From: Flavobacteriaceae bacterium UBA3339
Lineage (GTDB): Bacteria > Bacteroidota > Bacteroidia > Flavobacteriales > Flavobacteriaceae
DNA: 64,000 bases
Assembly: GCA_002360925.1 (NCBI GenBank)
Contig: DERN01000003.1
Coordinates: 1-64,000, forward strand
Reading direction: 5' to 3'
A program made the position numbers and the translations under genes. Shown here one piece after another: positions 9,723 to 17,360 of the stretch (its first letter is position 1; each line of letters starts with the position of its first letter). The notes under the pieces are model-generated. The model had not been told where the DNA came from. It worked only from the letters and a program-made list of their open reading frames with translations, and ran no database searches.

Positions 9723-10802
9723 CTAGTTTAACGTTTTATCTCGATATTCTAACGGAGTGCATTGATATACTTTATTGAAGGCTCTGTAGAAAGAAGTTTT
9801 AGAATTAAATCCGCTTAAATAACCTATTTCTATAATGCTTTTTGATAATTTTTCTTCTAAAATAAAATGTAATGCAAATTCGCAGCGTAGATAATTTATG
9901 TAATCGTTGAAATTTGTAGAACAAACAATACTGAATGTTTGAGAAAGTGCGTATTTAGAAACTTTTAATTTTTGACTTAAAACATCTAAGTTCAATTCTG
10001 GATCTAAATAAAGCTGATCTTCAGCTATTTTGTTTAATTTTTTTCTTATTTCGTAGAGTTCCTCGTCATTTAAACGAGATTTTTGATATTTTTCTTTCGG
10101 AATTTCCTGAATTTTTTCTTCTTGTATGCTTATTTCTTCTTTTTCAATTTCAAATTCATCCAATCGAACACCTTTCTGAAAAATTGTAATTCGGATAATG
10201 AATATTGTAAGCGTTACAGAAATAAAAATCAAAAATAAAATGTTCGTAATCTTTAATTCTTCAATATTAAAACCTGATAAAAGATTGTAAACAAACAAAG
10301 TAATCTGTGAAACTGCAAAAACAATCAAACTTAAAAAATACCATTTCGCAGTTAAGTTTGTTGTGTCATCTTTTGTCATTAATGCGGTATAAACAATGAT
10401 GCTTCGCAATAAAATAATCAGTAAAAGAACGTGGTAAAGTACATAATATATCGTAATTAAACTTGGGAATTTTAAAACCAAAACATAACTACATATTATA
10501 ACGGTTAAAAAAGTATTTATTAAAACTCCTGATGTTCGTTTTGTTTCGCTTGATTTTATAAGTATATGATAAAAAATAGAAATATAAAAAACATTAAAAG
10601 GCAATAAATAATATATAGAATTGCTGATTGAAAGATACTTAACCAGCAAAGCCATTGCAAGCTGTATCGACAAAACCATAACAAAGGCAATAGATCGATG
10701 TCTTTGTAAATAGTAATATTGATAGCCTGCATTATAAAAAAAAGCCAGACTTGTAATGGTAACCGACATTACCAAAAAAGTCATTTCGAAATCGGAAATC
10801 AT
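9723..10802 (-). CDS. Membrane-embedded AraC-type transcriptional regulator (359 aa)
   Basis: The N-terminal ~210 residues contain about seven hydrophobic segments, and the C-terminal ~110 residues form an AraC/XylS double helix-turn-helix (first helix pair near LDVLSQKLKVSKYALSQTF, second near IIEIGYLSGFNSKTSFYRAF, then the usual C-terminal P-x-x-YR). A charged linker (residues about 215-245) joins the parts. This is a one-component sensor-regulator anchored in the inner membrane; its signal is unknown. It follows 10818-11633, a similarly built protein, by 15 bp, so the two are probably co-transcribed and could heterodimerise. The surface-protein operon just downstream is a plausible target (inference). 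Confidence 0.85.
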   Translation of the reverse strand: MISDFEMTFLVMSVTITSLAFFYNAGYQYYYLQRHRSIAFVMVLSIQLAMALLVKYLSISNSIYYLLPFNVFYISIFYHILIKSSETKRTSGVLINTFLTVIICSYVLVLKFPSLITIYYVLYHVLLLIILLRSIIVYTALMTKDDTTNLTAKWYFLSLIVFAVSQITLFVYNLLSGFNIEELKITNILFLIFISVTLTIFIIRITIFQKGVRLDEFEIEKEEISIQEEKIQEIPKEKYQKSRLNDEELYEIRKKLNKIAEDQLYLDPELNLDVLSQKLKVSKYALSQTFSIVCSTNFNDYINYLRCEFALHFILEEKLSKSIIEIGYLSGFNSKTSFYRAFNKVYQCTPLEYRDKTLN

Positions 10803-10817
10803 TTTAATGTTTTTAAT

Positions 10818-11633
10818 TTATGTACAACTAAGCTTGTAACTTGAAGGTGTTTGCCCTTCGAAAATTTTAAAATATTTATTAAACGAAGATTTTGAACTAA
10901 ATCCGCAATCCAAGCTTAAAGATTCTAAAGTGTATTTATCGTTATTCATGATGATTCTTTTAGCATATTCGATTCTGTAAAAAGCAATAAATCGATAAAA
11001 ATTACCTTCTTCCAGTTTATTAATCGCCGAAGAAATATGCCTTCTGTGTATTTTTAAATCCTTTTCAAGCTGATTGATTGAATAATTAGAATCTAAATAA
11101 CATTCGCTCTCACGAAACCATTTATGAATTGATTCTAAGGTTTCCTTCAAACTTTCTGATTCTAGTGATTCCTCTTTCGAAAATGAAGTTTTATATACAT
11201 CACATTCTAACAAAGCAATTTCGTTCAATTGCAAATTATGTTGATGATTAACAAACCTTAAAGCCAACAAAATAATGGTTAAAGACATATTTAAACTCAA
11301 TAAAAGAATCAAATTAAATATATTGTTCAAAAAAATAAGTCCTACAACTAAAGCAAAAAGTGCAAATTGCATTCTAAAAAGATAGTTTAAATTAATCATC
11401 ACTAATCTTCTTAAAACAATAAAACGCACCAACAATAAAACATATACAAAAGCAACAAGAGTTTGTAATGCTTCAAAGAAAAAGCCCATTATAAACACGC
11501 AAATAAATGCGCCAAACATATATACAGTTGTTTTGCTTTTACAAAGACATCTGTAAATAAAAGTACTCGTCATGATTAGTAGTGATACTAATATTAGAGT
11601 ATAGTTTACTGTTTTTAAGTAAAATTCCTCCAT
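10818..11633 (-). CDS. Membrane-embedded AraC-type transcriptional regulator (271 aa)
   Basis: About five transmembrane segments occupy residues 1-125, followed by a linker and a C-terminal AraC/XylS HTH domain (INQLEKDLKIHRRHISSAI; LDCGFSSKSSFNKYFKIF; then the TPSSYK end motif). The architecture matches 9723-10802, which lies 15 bp downstream, but the membrane part is shorter and the sequences are clearly divergent. Two palindromes of the AGGTA/TACCT type sit 65-110 bp upstream of its start. Probably a membrane-bound transcription factor answering an envelope signal; ligand unknown. Confidence 0.82.
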   Translation of the reverse strand: MEEFYLKTVNYTLILVSLLIMTSTFIYRCLCKSKTTVYMFGAFICVFIMGFFFEALQTLVAFVYVLLLVRFIVLRRLVMINLNYLFRMQFALFALVVGLIFLNNIFNLILLLSLNMSLTIILLALRFVNHQHNLQLNEIALLECDVYKTSFSKEESLESESLKETLESIHKWFRESECYLDSNYSINQLEKDLKIHRRHISSAINKLEEGNFYRFIAFYRIEYAKRIIMNNDKYTLESLSLDCGFSSKSSFNKYFKIFEGQTPSSYKLSCT

Positions 11634-11699
11634 GATCTGAATGTTTTTTAGTTAAGTTTTTGTGTTATTCAAATTTGCCAAATAAAATTTGACCTTTTT

Positions 11700-11741
11700 A
11701 GGTAGAAATTACCTGATTTTATAAAACACGTAAAATTACCT
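11700..11741. promoter_or_regulatory. Paired AGGTA/TACCT palindromes (copy A)
   Basis: Site 1 at 11700-11714 is AGGTA-GAAAT-TACCT and site 2 at 11728-11741 is ACGTA-AAAT-TACCT, with a 13-nt spacer. Read on the minus strand, the 42-bp block aligns almost base for base with the block at 16453-16493, including the spacer (GTTTTATAAAATC versus GTTTGTATAAAAC). Two tandem dyads about 28 bp apart look like a double operator for a dimeric regulator. Function is inferred. Confidence 0.55.
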
Positions 11742-11921
11742 ATACCTACTTATCTAATTATTTGAAACATTTCCTTTTAAATACACAAAATATTATTGAT
11801 CTTTAAACACTTAAAAAACGATCATATAATCCTAAGAATAAGGATTATGACAGATTTTAACTTTTATAATCTCGTTTGCTAATTTTTTGAAACACAAAGA
11901 TTAGAAATCAAAACATAGATT

Positions 11922-11943
11922 GAAATACCCTATTTAGGGTATT
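11922..11943. promoter_or_regulatory. Perfect palindrome upstream of the PAS-LuxR gene
   Basis: Ten-base arms AAATACCCTA and TAGGGTATTT are separated by TT. The core TACCCTA-2 nt-TAGGGTA has the 7-2-7 geometry known for NarL-type GerE-domain dimers, and three GerE-domain proteins are encoded nearby (12057, 12819 and possibly 17361). It lies 113 bp upstream of 12057. A terminator role is unlikely because no gene ends here on either strand. Confidence 0.45.
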
Positions 11944-12056
11944 TTTAATTTTTTTTTATTATTATTAAATATTTTATTAGATAAACTAAATTTTATTAAA
12001 AATGTAAAGTAAAACACTAAAAACAGATAAACTAAAACTTATAAAACATTTTTATT

Positions 12057-12767
12057 ATGGAAAACCTAGCACAAGAAAAGTGGCAGAAATTAGTAAAAAG
12101 TCAAAAATCACAATCTGAACTTGATAATAAAAAAACTTTTCCCGAAAAAATAAGTAGTTACATTTTTATTTTCGATTGCTTTGAAAACATCATTTTATAC
12201 ACGAATACAGCTTTTGAAACTATAACCGGATACCAAGCAAATCAATTTGATTTAGATCATTTAATTGGAATGATTCATCCTGATGATTTACCACATTTTT
12301 TTAGTTCGGAAGAAAGAGGTTTAAATTTCACTAACAACCTTTTGTTTAATGAACATTTTAAATACATTCTATCTTATTCGTATCGAATTAAAACAAGTGA
12401 CGGAGAATTTATTCGTGTTTTACAGCAATGTCAAGCACTTGAAGTAAATGAAAGTGGACATTTAACCAAAACACTCGTTATTCATAAACGCATCGACAAT
12501 CTTGAAAAAAACGCTTCTGAAGATTATAAAATTTTTGATAAAACTCAGAATATGTTTATTGACGACGAAAATTCGTATAACTTAAGCGAAAGAGAACTTG
12601 AGATCTTAAATTTAATAAAACAAGGAATGAATAGTCAACAAGTTTCCGAAACTTTAAGAATCAGTAAAAACACGGTATTAACTCATAGAAAAAACATTCT
12701 GAATAAAACCAATAGTAATAGTTTTATAGAACTGATAAAGAAAATTAGTATAAGCGAATTCGCATGA
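12057..12767 (+). CDS. PAS domain-containing LuxR-type transcriptional regulator (236 aa)
   Basis: Residues about 35-150 form a PAS fold of the PAS_3 type (FIFDCFENIILYTNTAFETIT, IHPDDL, YRIKTSDGEFIRV). Residues about 172-230 form a GerE/LuxR HTH (LSERELEILNLIKQGMNSQQVSETLRISKNTVLTHRKNI). No receiver domain or transmembrane segment is present, so this is a soluble one-component regulator whose PAS domain probably binds a small ligand. It is transcribed alone, away from the AraC pair, and ends at a shared convergent terminator. Target unknown; the upstream palindrome may be its own operator. Confidence 0.85.
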   Translation: MENLAQEKWQKLVKSQKSQSELDNKKTFPEKISSYIFIFDCFENIILYTNTAFETITGYQANQFDLDHLIGMIHPDDLPHFFSSEERGLNFTNNLLFNEHFKYILSYSYRIKTSDGEFIRVLQQCQALEVNESGHLTKTLVIHKRIDNLEKNASEDYKIFDKTQNMFIDDENSYNLSERELEILNLIKQGMNSQQVSETLRISKNTVLTHRKNILNKTNSNSFIELIKKISISEFA

Positions 12768-12772
12768 TTTAT

Positions 12773-12807
12773 AAAAAAACGACTTCAAATTTGAAGTCGT
12801 TTTTTTA
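12773..12807. terminator. Bidirectional terminator
   Basis: A perfect palindrome (ACGACTTCAAA / TTTGAAGTCGT) flanked by A and T runs lies between the convergent genes 12057-12767 and 12819-13484 and can stop transcription from both sides. Confidence 0.88.
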
Positions 12808-12818
12808 TAGATTATAGG

Positions 12819-13484
12819 TTAAAACTGTAACTCTTCCAATGTTACAATTTGTTTTTGCAAAGCGTACACAATTAAACCAGCTACATTTCGAACTCCTACT
12901 TTTGCGAAAATATTATTTTTATGACCTTCAACTGTTCTTTGTGTAATAAAAAGCATTTCGCCAATTTCTTTTGCTGTTTTTTGCTGACAAAGCAATTTCA
13001 TGATTTCCTTTTCTCGATCGGTTAAAGTTTCTTCTTCTTCGATTACAGGTTTTGGAACTCGTGATGAAATTTGCTCTCTCAAAATACTAATCTGTTTGGG
13101 ATTAAAATAAAACCCTGTTTGATTTACTTGCTTTACAACTTCTAATAATTCGAATGGTGAAATTCCTTTAGGTAAAAATGCCGAAACGCCTTCTTTTACC
13201 ATAAAACCAATTGAATTATCCTGATAATGAGATGAAATAACAATAACCTTAAGATCTTTATTTTTAAGTTTAACATGCTTTAAAACTTCAAGTCCATCAA
13301 CTGTTTTCATCTTTAAATCTAAAAGAAGAATGTCAATACGTTCGTTATTTTCCTGATCAAGATATTTGTATAATTGATATCCATCCGTTGCATCAAAAAC
13401 AACCTGAATTCCTTCATTGTTTTTAAAAAAACTGCTTAACAGGTTTACAATTAAATAATCGTCATCTAAAATTGCTAAATTCAT
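12819..13484 (-). CDS. NarL/FixJ-type response regulator (221 aa)
   Basis: An N-terminal receiver domain has an acidic pocket (DDD at 7-9), a predicted phosphoacceptor D56 (ILLLDLKM) and a conserved S/T-K pair region (VIVISSHYQD, then FLPKGISP). The C-terminal GerE HTH spans about 154-210 (LTDREKEIMKLLCQQKTAKEI; TQRTVEGHKNNIF). It overlaps the upstream histidine kinase gene by 4 bp, which identifies the pair as a two-component system. It is the last gene of a four-gene operon that starts at 15521. Probably activates or represses nearby promoters; targets are not shown. Confidence 0.9.
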   Translation of the reverse strand: MNLAILDDDYLIVNLLSSFFKNNEGIQVVFDATDGYQLYKYLDQENNERIDILLLDLKMKTVDGLEVLKHVKLKNKDLKVIVISSHYQDNSIGFMVKEGVSAFLPKGISPFELLEVVKQVNQTGFYFNPKQISILREQISSRVPKPVIEEEETLTDREKEIMKLLCQQKTAKEIGEMLFITQRTVEGHKNNIFAKVGVRNVAGLIVYALQKQIVTLEELQF

Positions 13485-14242
13485 TTTCTCTTATTTTTCA
13501 ACAACATAACAAAGCGAGTCCCTTTTTCTTCTACTGATTTAAATTTATAAACTGCATTTATATTATCGGTTCTTAACTCAATATTCTGAAGTCCAATTCC
13601 TGCAGTTGCCTTTTTAACATTAAATCCTACTCCATTGTCTATAATTAATAAAGTTATGTATTTTTTTGTTATTCTTAATCGCATTTCTGCCGAAGAAGCT
13701 TTGGCGTGTTTGTAAATATTATGCATTAATTCTTGAAGAATTCTTACCATTTGTAATTTCGTATTTTTAGAAACTTGCTCTTCGATTCGAGTATCGACAT
13801 AATACGAAATATGATAAAAGACTTCCCAATTTTTTAGAATCGTTAATAATACATTTTCAAGACTTTTTTCTTCGTATAAAGGAGGCGAAAGTTCATGCGA
13901 AATTCTTCTAGATTCATCAATTACATTCCCTAATAACTGATCTAACTCAACAGGACTTGCCGCTAAAGCTGTTTTCAATCGAATAATCGTAAGTTTACTG
14001 ATGATATTGTCATGAAGATCTGCAGCAATCCGAATACGTTCATTTTCTTGCGCATCTAAACTCACTTTTAATAAAGTTCGTTGATGTTCTATTTTTATGG
14101 TATGCTCGTCTTCTTTTGATTGAAGAATTTTTTTATAAGATAAGTAAAACACACTTATTAACGTACCAATAAGCAACATCATTACTGCTATGATAATGAT
14201 AACCCAAAGAAGAAATGTATCGGGATCTTGCCATTTTTCCAT
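13481..14242 (-). CDS. Membrane-anchored sensor histidine kinase, HisKA_3 type (253 aa)
   Basis: One transmembrane segment (residues about 11-36) is followed by a coiled linker and a HisKA_3 dimerisation domain with phosphoacceptor H77 in ERIRIAADLHDNIISKL, then a HATPase_c domain (N-box near LMHNIYKHAKAS, G-box DNGVGF and GIGLQNI). It lacks any extracytoplasmic sensor domain, so sensing is probably delegated, and the multi-TM protein encoded 28 bp upstream (14271-14951) is the obvious candidate partner (inference). It overlaps the response regulator gene by 4 bp. Confidence 0.9.
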   Translation of the reverse strand: MEKWQDPDTFLLWVIIIIAVMMLLIGTLISVFYLSYKKILQSKEDEHTIKIEHQRTLLKVSLDAQENERIRIAADLHDNIISKLTIIRLKTALAASPVELDQLLGNVIDESRRISHELSPPLYEEKSLENVLLTILKNWEVFYHISYYVDTRIEEQVSKNTKLQMVRILQELMHNIYKHAKASSAEMRLRITKKYITLLIIDNGVGFNVKKATAGIGLQNIELRTDNINAVYKFKSVEEKGTRFVMLLKNKRK

Positions 14243-14270
14243 AAATACGTTAGATATATTAAGTGCTAAT

Positions 14271-14951
14271 TTAGTTTTTAATTAATGATTTTTCACTTTT
14301 TTTATAGACAATAAATGCCAATGCAAAATAGTAGACAATATGCAATATTGCATAACTGCAATAAAATAACACAAAGCTTTGATTACTATAATTTTGATTG
14401 ATTATAAAGTTTGAAATAACCGTATAAATTAAATGTATAGCAAAATATGCTAAAAATACCATAGACAACATTTGATTCGTTACACTAAAACTTTTAGAGC
14501 TTTGTAATTGTTTTAATAGATTAAAAACCACTATAAAAATCAATAAAACATTTGCTGTTATTTGAGCATAAGCTACATAATTTAAAATTCCATTATCTCT
14601 ATAAGTAAACAAATCATAAATTAAATATAGAGCACTTGTTCCTATTAACATCCATATTAAATTACTTTTTAGCCAAACTTTATTAATTAGGAAACCTATA
14701 ATTACCAACTCTCCTAAACGATAAAGAATACTTAAAAAAATGGTACTAGAAAAAACTTCCGGTATTAAAAATTTTGACACTACTTGTGATGTCAAATCAA
14801 AAAAACAACTGAACAGCAAATAAAAAGCTATTATTTTTAATACATTATTCTTATTTTTTTTTAAAAGTTGTATGCTCATTATTGCGTAAAATAACAATAA
14901 TGCAGAATTCATGTAAGCAAGTGAATCGAATAAAAAATAATAGCTTTTCAT
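14271..14951 (-). CDS. Multi-TM membrane protein, putative sensor partner of the kinase (226 aa)
   Basis: About seven hydrophobic segments span the whole protein with short loops, ending in a Lys-rich cytoplasmic tail. No catalytic motif is seen. It resembles 16492-17214 in length, TM layout and motifs (YA/YSQITAN versus YSNLMAD in TM5; Y-FALAFIV versus FPFYALIVFFV near the end), so the two are probably paralogues. It stands 28 bp before a kinase gene that lacks a sensor domain, which suggests a membrane receptor for that kinase. Family not recognised. Confidence 0.7.
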   Translation of the reverse strand: MKSYYFLFDSLAYMNSALLLFYAIMSIQLLKKNKNNVLKIIAFYLLFSCFFDLTSQVVSKFLIPEVFSSTIFLSILYRLGELVIIGFLINKVWLKSNLIWMLIGTSALYLIYDLFTYRDNGILNYVAYAQITANVLLIFIVVFNLLKQLQSSKSFSVTNQMLSMVFLAYFAIHLIYTVISNFIINQNYSNQSFVLFYCSYAILHIVYYFALAFIVYKKSEKSLIKN

Positions 14952-14954
14952 ATT

Positions 14955-15521
14955 TTACAGCAAATCTAAAATATAATATTTAGTTCGATCTTTATAAGGA
15001 GGTTCTCCAATAACTGTATCAAAAAAAGAATCGCCTGTTGAATTTGCAAGAACAAGATCTACATCTTTTAAATTAAGATTTAAACCTGCTTTAAGTGCAA
15101 AATTTGCTTTATAGGTTTGCGTACTTAAACCTGTAGTTGGAATATTAAATACTTGATATATTGCTCCTTGTTGAAGTATAGCTTGTGGAATCCAAGAAAT
15201 AAAAGTAGTTTTCCAAGAATCAATTCGTTGCAAAGCTTCCTTCTTTTTAATTTGATCTTCAATTAAAACCTCAACACAATCAACTACTTTGATATGCGAA
15301 AGCAAAACCGCCTCTGTACTTACAACATCGTGATTTTCTGAAATTAATGCAAATTTTAATTGATTCCCAATTAGCATAGGATAGGCGTGAATAGCCTCAT
15401 TGGCAGAGAAATCATTCATATTGATATTAAACCCTGCAATTCCTGTAAATAAAGAAATTAAGCTACTACTATTTGTTCGAATCGCTTCCCAAGCATTCAA
15501 CCCATTTATTATTTCATTCAT
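14955..15521 (-). CDS. Unknown soluble protein, first gene of two-component operon (188 aa)
   Basis: A soluble protein without signal peptide, transmembrane segment or recognisable motif. It is moderately hydrophobic with mixed alpha/beta character, and ends in a conserved-looking GEPPYKDRTKYYILDLL. It lies 3 bp upstream of the multi-TM gene and is first in the operon with the kinase and response regulator, so it probably belongs to the same signalling unit. I do not recognise the family and assign no function. Confidence 0.65.
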   Translation of the reverse strand: MNEIINGLNAWEAIRTNSSSLISLFTGIAGFNINMNDFSANEAIHAYPMLIGNQLKFALISENHDVVSTEAVLLSHIKVVDCVEVLIEDQIKKKEALQRIDSWKTTFISWIPQAILQQGAIYQVFNIPTTGLSTQTYKANFALKAGLNLNLKDVDLVLANSTGDSFFDTVIGEPPYKDRTKYYILDLL

Positions 15522-15550
15522 TATAAACCTTTTATTAACATTATTTTTTT

Positions 15551-15559
15551 TATTTTTGC
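15551..15559 (+). promoter_or_regulatory. Bacteroidota -7 box upstream of 15580
   Basis: TATTTTTGC matches the TAnnTTTG(C) -7 consensus of the Bacteroidota primary sigma factor and lies 20 bp before the start at 15580. No clear TTG is seen at -33. Confidence 0.5.
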
Positions 15560-15579
15560 CATATACATATATAAAAGAT

Positions 15580-16380
15580 ATGAAAAAAATTACTTTATTA
15601 ACTTTATTTGCATTATGTTCACAAGTTAATTATTCCCAAATTAATTTCTCAGAAAATTATGATAATGGAATTCCAAAAACCGGAACCTTAGATGATGGTT
15701 ATGAAACTTTTTATGCCGACGGAGATTTTATTTGCGACCCTAACAACCCGAGTATTTACACAAATTTATACGAAGGTAGTATAGGTATTGCCCGTGCAAG
15801 AACTCCTGTTTTAACAACAAAACAACAATTAACTACGGTTATTACTTTTAAATACAATATTCTTGACTACGACACCGAGACACCTTTTGTGGGCGATTGG
15901 GGAACTTTAGATGTTAAATATTCTTTAACAGGCACCAACAATTGGATAACTGTAAAAACATTTACATCTGCCGATTTACCTTCACAGAGTAGTTGTGTAG
16001 GCTATAAATTTCAATTACCTGCTACTACTTTTCCAAGTGACAAAGATATTGAAATAGCATTTGAATGGAATTGGAAAAATGGCGATTGGATTTTCCTTTT
16101 TGATGATTTATCAATTTATCAATCAACCGCTAGTTTACCTAATTTTGACAAAAACCATTTAAAGGTTTATCCTAATCCGGTAAAAGATAATCTTTCCATT
16201 TCTTACAACAAAACCATAACAAACTATTCGATTTATGATCTAACTGGAAGATCAATTAAAAACGAAACTAATTCTTCTGAAAATCTAACTATTAATTTGG
16301 AACAATTAAATCAAGGAACGTATTTACTAAAGCTTAATACTTCAACAGAAAATGAAGTAATTAAATTTATTAAAGAATAA
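15580..16380 (+). CDS. T9SS-secreted protein with C-terminal sorting domain (266 aa)
   Basis: The reading frame is open from 15400, but the start at 15580 is chosen because it opens a signal peptide (MKKITLLTLFALCSQVNYSQ) and follows a -7 box. The middle (about residues 25-175) looks like a jelly-roll/MAM-type beta-sandwich (NWITVKTF, FEWNWKNGDWIFLFDDLSIY). The last ~75 residues form a Por-type type IX secretion sorting domain (LKVYPNPVKDNLSI, YSIYDLTGRSI, LNQGTYLLKL, VIKFIKE). The protein is therefore predicted to cross the outer membrane through T9SS and be released or attached to the surface. Ligand unknown. Confidence 0.85.
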   Translation: MKKITLLTLFALCSQVNYSQINFSENYDNGIPKTGTLDDGYETFYADGDFICDPNNPSIYTNLYEGSIGIARARTPVLTTKQQLTTVITFKYNILDYDTETPFVGDWGTLDVKYSLTGTNNWITVKTFTSADLPSQSSCVGYKFQLPATTFPSDKDIEIAFEWNWKNGDWIFLFDDLSIYQSTASLPNFDKNHLKVYPNPVKDNLSISYNKTITNYSIYDLTGRSIKNETNSSENLTINLEQLNQGTYLLKLNTSTENEVIKFIKE

Positions 16381-16452
16381 AGACACAAAATTTAACCTTG
16401 TTACCTCATTATTTACAAAGTAAAAGTACCTAATTTATATTTTTTAAAACAT

Positions 16453-16493
16453 ACGTAATTTTACGTGTTTGTATAAAACAGGTACTTTTACCT
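16453..16493. promoter_or_regulatory. Paired AGGTA/TACCT palindromes (copy B)
   Basis: ACGTA-ATTT-TACGT at 16453-16466 and AGGTA-CTTT-TACCT at 16480-16493 are separated by a 13-nt spacer, the same arrangement and nearly the same sequence as copy A (11700-11741, opposite strand). Odd placement: it lies between the ends of convergent genes 15580-16380 and 16492-17214, and its last base pairs reach into the stop codon of the latter. A further AAGTAAAAGTACCTAATT motif is just upstream (16419-16436). Confidence 0.5.
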
Positions 16494-17214
16494 ACTTTTT
16501 TAATAGAATGTTTTGTCTTCTGTTTTTGATAATTTCTTTTAAAACAAAAAACACGATAAGTGCATAAAAAGGGAAATCGAATAACATTTTACTCATCATT
16601 ACAGCAAAAACATTATTATTATATAAAGCAGAGTTTAAAATGAAATTTGTAGATAAAGTGTAAACAATTTTAATGATGTAATAACTAAAAAAAAGGAGAG
16701 CTAAATTGAGAAAACTATTTTTTTTGATTGTTTTCTTTCTTAATTCGGTTAATAAATAGGTTAATGCCATTAAAACGACCATAAAATCTGCCATAAGGTT
16801 AGAATACGAAATGTATTCTAAAATACTTTTGTTTCCTTTTTTAACGACATCGTAAATCGAATAAATAAAGTTTAATAAAATGAAAGAACTGAAAACGACA
16901 CGTATTTTTATTGATTTGTTTAGAGTAAAAAGGAACAAATAAGAAATTACACTTAATCTTAAAATAACAGAAATAGGTTCATAATATTCAACTTCATTAA
17001 CACCTTTTCCAGTTTGATTAAATAATAACAAAGTATTCAAAAACCAATTTAAAAATTCTAAACCTAAAAACCAGACTAAAACCTTATACACTTTAGATTG
17101 TAAGCTTTTATAAAAGAAAAGTCCGATTAAAAAACCTGCAAGTTTTAGAAAATTTGAAGTGTAATTTAAAATATTATGTAATTGTGCTAAAACTTCTAAT
17201 TGACTATTGCTCAT
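16492..17214 (-). CDS. Multi-TM membrane protein, paralogue of 14271-14951 (240 aa)
   Basis: About seven hydrophobic segments cover residues 20-230, with a basic C-terminal tail (KEIIKNRRQNILLKK). Length and segment spacing match 14271-14951, suggesting duplication. No catalytic residues are evident and no kinase is adjacent; it is a single-gene unit with an AGGTAC-TAAAATAC element about 80 bp upstream. Possibly a second membrane sensor feeding the same kinase or the TPR-HTH protein encoded upstream (inference). Confidence 0.65.
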   Translation of the reverse strand: MSNSQLEVLAQLHNILNYTSNFLKLAGFLIGLFFYKSLQSKVYKVLVWFLGLEFLNWFLNTLLLFNQTGKGVNEVEYYEPISVILRLSVISYLFLFTLNKSIKIRVVFSSFILLNFIYSIYDVVKKGNKSILEYISYSNLMADFMVVLMALTYLLTELRKKTIKKNSFLNLALLFFSYYIIKIVYTLSTNFILNSALYNNNVFAVMMSKMLFDFPFYALIVFFVLKEIIKNRRQNILLKK

Positions 17215-17292
17215 ATTTTATGATAAACTTCTGTATAAGCCAAGAGTTAAAATAAATTACTCTTATAAAAAGTCAATAGAATCTTAGCTTAG

Positions 17293-17311
17293 AAATTAGG
17301 TACTAAAATAC
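17293..17311. promoter_or_regulatory. TACCTAATT-type element upstream of 17214
   Basis: Read on the minus strand this is GTATTTTAGTACCTAATTT, which resembles the elements at 16419-16436 (AAGTAAAAGTACCTAATT) and 19155-19170 (AGTAAAAATACCTAATT). It lies about 80 bp upstream of the multi-TM gene and is likely another binding site of the regulator that recognises the AGGTA/TACCT palindromes. Confidence 0.35.
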
Positions 17312-17360
17312 TATTTTTTGAATATTTAAAAACTTAGTTCAATTAAAAATTTAGAATAAT

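Larger units (their letters stand above)
11634..12056. other. 423-bp divergent intergenic control region
   Basis: A very AT-rich gap between the divergent genes 10818-11633 (minus) and 12057-12767 (plus). It holds two AGGTA/TACCT palindromes (11700-11714, 11728-11741) and one TACCCTA-TT-TAGGGTA palindrome (within 11922-11943). I see no coding frame. The length and symmetric elements suggest that both flanking regulators are controlled from here. Confidence 0.6.

Noticed and set aside
11922..11943. Palindrome as rho-independent terminator
   Set aside because: No gene ends nearby on either strand; it lies in the middle of a divergent promoter region.
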